Below the pieces are notes generated by a model. The model worked only from the letters and a program-made list of their open reading frames with translations, was not told the DNA's origin and searched no databases. Shown in pieces: positions 57,262-64,000 of a DNA stretch of 64,000 bases (position 1 is the first letter of the stretch; each line of letters starts with the position of its first letter). This stretch comes from Buddleja alternifolia (Eukaryota > Streptophyta > Magnoliopsida > Lamiales > Scrophulariaceae): the NCBI GenBank assembly GCA_019426215.1, contig CM033391.1, forward strand, positions 12,822,708 through 12,886,707. Reading direction: 5' to 3'. The translations under genes and the position numbers were made by a program.

Positions 57262-57965
57262 TAGAACAAAGGAAAAGAATACCCAAGAAAACAAATAGAG
57301 GTCTAGGTTAAAATCAAAAGGATTACTGTAGAAAGAGCAACCATGTGAAAGCTAATTGTTGGAAATTTAAAAAAACTAGAAAACAAGAAGAAACATAATG
57401 CCAGAGAAGTTAGTATTCCCGAGGATGACAACGATGTAAGTGTTCTTTTGGTCAATTCTGATGGTCTAAAATCAGGTGCATTACTGTCATTACTGCAGGA
57501 AGAGCAACCATGAAGGAGAAGAATACCCAAGAAAACAAACCGAGGTCTAGGAAGAGCAATCATGTGAAAGTTATTTGTTGGAAATTTTAAAAAAAAAAAC
57601 TGGTAAATAAGAAGAAACATAATCCCAGAGAAGTTAGTTTCCTGAGGATGACAACAATGGAGGTGTTCTTTTTGGCCAGTTCTGATGGTCCAAAATCAGA
57701 TGGCATTACTGTCATTACTGTAGAAAGAGCAACCATGAAGGAAAATAATACCCAAGAAAACAAACAGAGGTCTAGGTCAAAATCAAAAGGAAACCATTAC
57801 TGTCTTTATTGTAGGAAGAGCAATCATGTGAAAGCTAATTGTTGGAAATTAAAAAAAAAAACTGGAACAAGAAGAAACATAATCCCAGAGAAGTTAGTGT
57901 TCCTGAGGATGACAATGATGGAGGTATTCTTTTGGTCAGTTCTGATGGTCCAAAATCATATGGCA
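57262..57965 (+). repeat. triplicated gag zinc-knuckle segment
   Basis: Three head-to-tail copies of a segment of about 225-245 bp covering the gag linker, the zinc knuckle and the start of the protease. The marker ACCCAAGAAAACAAA starts at 57281, 57525 and 57750. The knuckle is complete only in the third copy (CLYCRKSNHVKANC, CX2CX4HX4C); the first two lack its front half or carry shifts. Each copy ends with 'ttctgatggtccaaaatca' or a close variant. The copies differ from one another, so the duplications are not recent. Confidence 0.85.
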
Positions 57966-59290
57966 AATGGGTTATGAATTCTGCTTGTTCTTTTCATATG
58001 TGACCAAACATGGATTGGTTCTCTACATACGAACCTATCAATGGAGTTGTTCTCATGGGTAACGGTGCAACTCGCAAAATTGCCATAAAAGGAGCAATTA
58101 GGATTAAGATGCATGATGGTGTAATCAGGAGTTTATCAGATGCGAGACACATTCCAGATTTGAAGAAGAATCTTATAACCATTGGAACTCTTGATGCTCT
58201 TGGATATAAGTACACTGGCTCAGATGGTGTTCTAAAAGTTTCAAGAGGGGCTCTTGTCATCATGAAAGGACAGAGACTTGGTGACAATTTATATGTTCTA
58301 CAGGGTTCTATTTTTTCAAGTGGAACTGTAGTTTCTACATCCTTTATGTCTGATTCTGAGGTAATGAAACTATGACATATGAGTTTGGGACATATAAGTG
58401 AGTGTGGACTCACAATTTTGATCAAGCGAGGCTTGCCTTGTGGACAAAAAACTAGCAATGTAGGCTTTTGTGAACATTGTATTTTAGGGAAGCATAAATG
58501 AACCGATTTTGGTAAAGGTGTTCATTGAACCAAAGGAACATTGGATTAGATCCATTCTGATCTCTAGGGTCCATCACGAGTTGCATCTAAGATTGGGGCT
58601 AGGTATATGTTGATATTCGTGGATGACTATTCGTGGAAATTTTGGACTTTCTTTCTAAAGCAGAAAAGTGAAGTCATTGACACTTTGAAGCAGTGGAATA
58701 CTATGATTGGGAAGCAAACGAGAAATCATATTAAGCATCTCTGTACTGATAGCTGATTGGAATTTGTAATAATATATTTGTGGATTTCTGCAAGAAAGAA
58801 TGAATTTTGAGGTATCATACAGTTGTTGCAACACCACAACAGAATGGCGTAGCAAAACTTAATTAATCGAACGTTGATAGAGAAAGCTTGTTGTATGATC
58901 TCTAATTCAGGATTATCTAAATACTTTTGGGAAGAATCCCTCTTCACTACATGTTTGCTAGAGAATCGTTCTCCATCCACATCTATTGAGTTTAAAACTC
59001 TCGAGGAGGTATGGTCTGGAAATCCACCTGATTGTTCTAATATTAGAATATTTGGTTATCTTGCATATATATATATATATGTATGTTAATGAAGGAAAAC
59101 TAGAACCTAGGTCCAAAAAGTGTATATTTCTTGGTTACACTTCGGGTGTAAAGCAATTTAGGGTCTGGTGTCGTAAAACATGCAAAATAATTATGTGTAG
59201 AAATGTAATTTTTGACTAGGCGGCCTTGATGAGTCTGGGAAAAGATTTGATTCAAATGAAGATCGTAACCTGGAGAGATTTATTGTTCAT
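57966..59290 (+). pseudogene. Ale-like Copia protease and integrase remnant
   Basis: The protease motif reads WVMNSACSFHM, in which the catalytic Asp has become Asn. The frame 58010-58375 continues through the protease and pre-integrase linker (RHIPDLKKNLITIGTLDALG). Pre-integrase and integrase follow with many stops (58370-58870): IFVDDYS and QNGVAK are still visible, and the first catalytic Asp is near 58555. The 58874-59219 region gives the integrase C-terminus (GLSKYFWEESLFTTCLLENR, KCIFLGYTSGVKQFRVW). A (TA)n expansion breaks the frame near 59066-59082. RT and RNase H are absent. Confidence 0.82.
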
Positions 59291-59292
59291 CA

Positions 59293-60417
59293 TTAATATC
59301 TAGGAAGTCATGGAAAAATTGCTAGACTTCAATCCATGACCTATAGGTGCCTTCATAATATGGTGAAATTAATTCAAAGCCTAATTAAGTATTTGGCCAA
59401 ATAGTTAATGAAGACAATGTCGCGATTGTCTAGCCTTTGGGGATAAGACCTATTGCTAGCTTATTAATGAGCCTAAGGGGTCACACACTTAACTTAATGT
59501 AGTACCTATTGGTGGAATTAATTCTTTGTAAACTAATGGAGAATTTATTAATTGGAATAAATTGGGAAAAAGAAAAATATTAATTAAGTGGTCTTAATTA
59601 ATAATAGTAATACTAATTAATAATAATCTTATGATTTAATATTGGAATATTAAATTAGGAGAAGACTAATTAATTAATTAGTGGTCTAATTAATTAATAA
59701 AAATGATTTTTATTATATGGAAAGATCTATATTAGTGGTCTATTTAATTAAATGGAAAGGATCCTCATTATATGGAACGATCTAATTAATTAATTAGTGG
59801 TCTAATTAATTAAATGAAAAGAATCTTAAGTGCATGGAAAAATCTAATTAATTATTTTAGTGAAACTAATTAATTAAGGAATAAGAGTTTGCAAGGGAAA
59901 GGAAGACTGCAAGAGTTTGGAAACTCTGGCAGTACACACCTTATTGGGGTTATATATAACCCCAGTGTAGGCACCTCCCTCACTAAGTTTTGACTTGAAA
60001 TTTTGTCTTCTCTATTCTTTCTATTCTGCATTACAGCCTTAACACAAATTCTATTCCTCATCTCCATAAGCCAAAAGTTTGATTTATCTTAGTTAGCACT
60101 AATAGAGAAGATCAAAGGTACGAGCTAAAGTGTTGATAACATTAGAGAAGCTTTACAAAGTTAGAGCGTAAAAGCAAACAATTCAAGAGAATTGGTGGGA
60201 GCAAAACCATTCTCTCCTTAAAGTAGGGGTTGTTGTTTGTTTTTGGTGTTAGTTTCATCATAAAGGTATGCTTACCCGAAAATCCCCTATGTATGTGTCG
60301 CGAGAATTCGATGGTACCATGTCCGCCTAATCCCTGTTTCGAGGTCGTGCTTTAAATTTTAATTCTCTGTTTCTGCTGCACGCACAATCCTGCGGGGTTA
60401 GCCACCGTATCCCAACA
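59293..60417 (+). repeat. LTR fragment of family A
   Basis: Read on the plus strand this resembles the minus strand of the LTRs of Copia A: 'attgctagac' and 'aggtgcctt', then 'gcctaaggggtcacacac', AT-rich TTAATTAATTAG tracts, 'gtacgagctaaagtgttgataa' and the terminal CCGTATCCCAACA. About 1.1 kb is left of the 2.1 kb. The start is cut at the junction with the Ale-like Copia, and no PBS follows, so it is a truncated solo LTR in opposite orientation to element A. Confidence 0.75.
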
Positions 60418-61103
60418 CGATGTTCTTCCCTTAATACATCATACTACCACCATGTTTCCTAGTGATCTCCTCTATCCCACATACTTGGTGCGTCTAACCA
60501 TGTCCATCTAACTCACTCGTTTATGGATTTTCTTAAGACATGGATTGCCCTCATAACCAACTAATTTGGATCATCTGAACAATCTCCCTGGCACCAGTCT
60601 CTACCTACATGGCTCCGCTTTTTTGCCTACATAGTCTCTGGCTCCACAAATCTGCCTTTCTAGCACCATATCTCTACTAAGTTTATGGCGTCATGATTCA
60701 ACCTCCTTGGCAAAGCAGTTTTATCCTCTAGCATCTCGATTATGCCCTTCTAGCATCGGCTCTCAGCCATCCCTAGCCTTTAGAGCTATGAATCTTCCCT
60801 CCTAGCACCACGATCCTACCAGTTTTTTCGTTAATGTTAAACAAATCACTCTCTTATCTAGATGATCTAATTGATCGCAATCCTCTTCTGTCATCTTGTT
60901 CAACTTCAACCCAAGAACTATTTGTGTTGTCTCTTCTAGTACAAATACCCATCTATCTGCTTCCTCTAGGATTTGAGGGCTCTACCACCGAAGTCGATCT
61001 TGACATTTCTTTCACCTCTTGCCATTGGTATATCCTTTAAGATCCTGTTAGTACTCCAACATATCTTAGATTTATGATGTCTCATACATCTATAATTCTA
61101 TGA
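60418..61103 (-). other. interior of a further minus-strand LTR element, non-coding
   Basis: About 690 bp rich in TCTAGCACCA and CTCC words on plus. It lies on the internal side of a PBS (61104-61116), so it is probably leader or decayed gag of a minus-strand element. No domain can be recognised. The 68-codon plus-strand frame at 60834-61040 lacks support. Confidence 0.4.
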
Positions 61104-61116
61104 CTTTGATACCAAT
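61104..61116 (-). other. primer binding site of a minus-strand LTR element
   Basis: The minus strand reads CCTTAACA-ATTGGTATCAAAG, an LTR end followed by a variant Met-i PBS (TTGGTATCAAAG). Confidence 0.65.
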
Positions 61117-61758
61117 TGTTAAGGATTTGATTGGCATCAAATGTTGAATCACTAGAAATGAACAAGCACAAACAATAAATCTAGCCTATTCCACACTAGA
61201 CCTCACATATTCATCTATCATCCTTGGAGAGTGATATATATTAACCCCTATGTAAGATGAAGACTTGAAATTCAAGGAATTCTATACCTAGTGAAGAACT
61301 ATCTTATCTGGCCGGTAAAAATCACGTCGCCCCTGCTACAGGAACAAGCTCACACTCTTTTGCCACCCCCGTAACGATTAAATCATAACTTTGTGGCAGT
61401 AAATATTCCACCTTGATGTTCCTCTACTGGGTGTCGTGGCATTCGGGCTCCTAATTGTCTCCCCTCTAGCTTTCTTTCCTTTTTTCTCTGACTTTTCCTC
61501 AATTTTTTGTATAATACTCCACAACCTCATCTCTAAAACCTAGTGATCTCACACTCATCATCAATAAGAGGTATAAAGTACTATTCACACTTTGAAATTT
61601 GCACCTAATTAAGCCATATTTACTACAAGTATCATATTATTGTCAAGTTTAAATTTTATGACAGCTCAATCTTGAGATTTTAGTTCTTTTCAAATCTTAA
61701 TTAAGTCAAGTTTGACTCTTTGCATTCATATTCAAGCCTATCAAAAGGATTTGTTGCC
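61117..61758 (-). repeat. putative LTR of a minus-strand element
   Basis: The LTR starts at TGTTAAGG (61117) beside the PBS. The right end is not certain. GTTGCCA at 61752-61758 would give a TG start on the minus strand (TGGCAAC), just before the Mutator-like element. No second copy lies in the window to test it. Confidence 0.4.
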
Positions 61759-61770
61759 AATATATATTTG

Positions 61771-63142
61771 GGAAAATTGTATACAGTATCCCCGTTACAC
61801 ACAAAACCTACAGACATCACCCCTGTGTTAAAAATATAACCTTATATACTCTTGTGTTAATATTTTTTGCACACTCTGCCTTTCCATTAGTCTTCACTAA
61901 TAGCAATAAATTTTTGTACAACTTGCCCGTTATGCTTCTCATTTTGATAATTATTATACTTATTTTCATTTATTCTAGGTCATTCGATCATTTGTTATCC
62001 ACCGTTAGATTAAAAAAAATAGGAAATCAGAAAAATTATAAAAAGATAAAGAAATTCAAGAAAAATCCAAAAAAAAAAAACTAAAAAAACAATCCTGAAA
62101 GTTAGAAAAAAAAATAGAAAATTTGGGTGGGGGGAAGCCCAAAGGTATTAGAAATATCAGTGAAAAATTTAATAAAAAATCTAAAATTCGGATTATTTTT
62201 TTTAATTATAGAGACATCAAAAAAATATTAGAAACTCAAAAACAATTCAGAAAATTTTAAAAATTGAAAGAAAAAAAAAAGTATAATGCAAAACTAGAAA
62301 AAAAAATCAAAAAATTAAGAGTAAACAAACAAAAAATGGCGGAGAATGGAGGACCTGACCTTGGTGGTGGTGGTGATGTTGACGGGGGTGGTGACACCGG
62401 GTGGTGGTGGATTTTTCGACGGTATGGGTAGGGGTGTTGTGATGGCGAAAAATGGTTGTGATGGCAAACCCGTGGTGGTGGAGATCTATAATCTGTGGTG
62501 CTACTTCGACAAAATCGGGGTTATATTGGTGTGGTGCTTCTGATCTGAAATGGCCATAGGTGGCAGACTTTATTTGGTGCAGGTGATGGCATTGGACTGG
62601 TTTGGTGGAAAGGGAGTGGTACCGATTCATGTTTTCAAAGGGAAGGGTGGATTGTGGTGGCGAAAGATGAAGGCGGTGATGGCGAGTCAAGCGTGGTTGG
62701 TTGTGCGGCTATGATGGCAAGGTAGGTAGTAAAAGGTTAATCAATAATGAATGTGGCTTTTAGTGGTGCAACGATGGTAGGGTTGATTCTCGATAGGGAA
62801 GAAGAATATGGTTGGGGGAAGAAAAGAAAAATATAAAAAATATATATATATGAGTATGAGTTTGGGTACTAGATCCTATATATTCTACCCATATACATCA
62901 TATCCTACCAAATTCGATATTCATTTATTTTTTATTTAAATTGGAGGGATAAAATAGTGATTTTACAAAAAAACTAAATCACTCCAGGTGCAACGAGTGT
63001 ACAACGCTCTCCATTAGTTTCTAACAAAGATGGATTTTCGTGCAGGATTTTTAAAATCATAGGGCTATACAAGACTATATTTTTAACACAGGAGATGTGT
63101 GCAGATTTCGTATTTCACAGGGGTACAAAGTATAATCTTTCC
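61771..63142. mobile_element. Mutator-like non-autonomous element with long inverted repeats
   Basis: 1372 bp with terminal inverted repeats of about 80 bp. Left begins GGAAAATTGTATACAGTA and contains CCTGTGTTAAAAATATA. The reverse complement of the right end begins GGAAAGATTATACTTTGTA and contains the identical CCTGTGTTAAAAATATA. Long repeats starting with G fit Mutator-like elements, but no clear 9-bp TSD could be read because both flanks are TA-rich. The interior is AT-rich except for a GGTGGTGG block (62340-62720). A 127-codon His-rich minus-strand frame there reflects composition only. Confidence 0.6.
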
Positions 63143-64000
63143 ACATACATATATATATATATATATATGTGTATGTGTGGGGGGGGGGACTTGATAGTTG
63201 CACTCCAAAATCTGATAACGACACTCCTATTTTTTTCTGTGTTGTGCAATAGACCAAAATGTCCTTATAATCTTATAACACAATTTGCATTAATTGTAAA
63301 ACAAATATATAATCCATATACTATCTTTCCTTTTTAATTTTATAGTCTCATATTTTAATATTATAGCACTTTGTTCTTTCATTTTGTTCTATGACATTAT
63401 TTCGACCTATTTTACTTAATATAAAATACCAAAAATAAAAAGAATATACATATATCATTAACAAAAGTTACATTATAACATAAGTTGACAATCATGATGT
63501 AATATAGGCTTGATATTTTAAAATAAAATAAAACATATATATGAAAAATGAAATTGAAGAAAAGCTAATGTTTATTTATCATTGCAAATTATTTTAGAGC
63601 TGGGCACCGTGACGTGCCTGCTCAATTAGATTCCCCGTTTTTTAACGGCCGAGTTTGCGAGCAGGTATATGGGCTTGAGTTTGGCCACTAAAAAGCTCGA
63701 GGTCTAATCAAGCTGGAAGCAATGCCCATCCTTTAAATAATTTAATCATCAATTTATGTCAATATATATTTGTATATATTACTTAATAATCTTATATTGT
63801 CTATTATGTCTTTTTAATTTCTTGTATATACATATATATACATACTTAATTTTATTTCAAGATATAAAATTTAAGTTACGATTGTCAATTTATGTTATTA
63901 TGTAATTTTGGTTACTACATATGGGTAATTAACTACATATGTATAATATTAAGTTAAATAGGTCAAAGGAATGCTAGAGAACAAAAGGAAAGAATGAAAT
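63143..64000. other. AT-rich intergenic DNA
   Basis: Nearly 0.9 kb with a (TA)n tract at about 63150-63168, a G10 run at 63179-63189 and otherwise no coding or repeat signal. A short GC-richer segment is at 63598-63730. No feature supported. Confidence 0.45.

Noticed and set aside
62307..62690. 127-codon His-rich minus-strand frame
   Set aside because: Low-complexity product of GGTGGTGG sequence inside a Mutator-like element; no motif, no start context, no neighbours.

Overview
This is 64 kb of nuclear DNA from a flowering plant, probably a eudicot. Three things point there: a single intron-containing host gene of the POLTERGEIST-like PP2C family, LTR retrotransposons of the plant Copia and Gypsy lineages primed by initiator-Met tRNA, and long AT-rich intergenic stretches. 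The species cannot be told from the sequence. No rRNA or tRNA genes, CRISPR arrays or bacterial genes were seen.

Positions 1-49,808 are a stack of nested retrotransposons that can be unpicked by their target-site duplications (TSDs). The oldest layer is a broken Tat-like Gypsy element on the minus strand (pieces at 1-289, 17842-21362, 22715-22979 and 38582-39103). Its tandem-repeat-rich 3' end received a Copia element (A, 290-17836, minus). Element A in turn received Copia B (1869-5370) in its left LTR, and in its interior a fragment of Copia C (9203-11802) and two solo LTRs of a SIRE-like family (6390-7885 and 12031-13548). The Gypsy gag was split by a solo LTR (21363-22714) and by a 15.6 kb SIRE-like Copia element (22980-38581, minus) with near-identical LTRs, intact TSDs, PBS and PPT. 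A second copy of the same solo-LTR family (34182-36101) then landed in the SIRE gag. Copia D (39104-49808, plus) follows, with a truncated 5' LTR and a SIRE-family solo LTR inside pol.

The SIRE-like element carries more than gag-pol. Between pol and the 3' LTR lies about 4.4 kb of extra coding sequence, now broken by stops. It has a TATA-like box, a CT-rich leader and upstream G-boxes, and at least one intron that keeps the reading frame. This is the best candidate for an undescribed accessory gene in the window.

Two RNA-structure signals also stand out. The leader of Copia D has three successive hairpins with an almost identical 18-22 nt loop on unrelated stems. The LTRs of B, C and D share a conserved loop closed by stems that differ in sequence but stay complementary.

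From 49,809 on the region is gene-like. There is a hAT-type non-autonomous element (49864-50677), then the PP2C gene (51611-54792, minus, four coding exons, 728 residues, PLL4/PLL5 type). Beyond it are a decayed Copia (56345-59290) with a triplicated gag zinc-knuckle segment, an LTR fragment of family A (59293-60417), another LTR fragment (61117 onward), a Mutator-like non-autonomous element (61771-63142) and AT-rich DNA. Only the PP2C gene looks functional.
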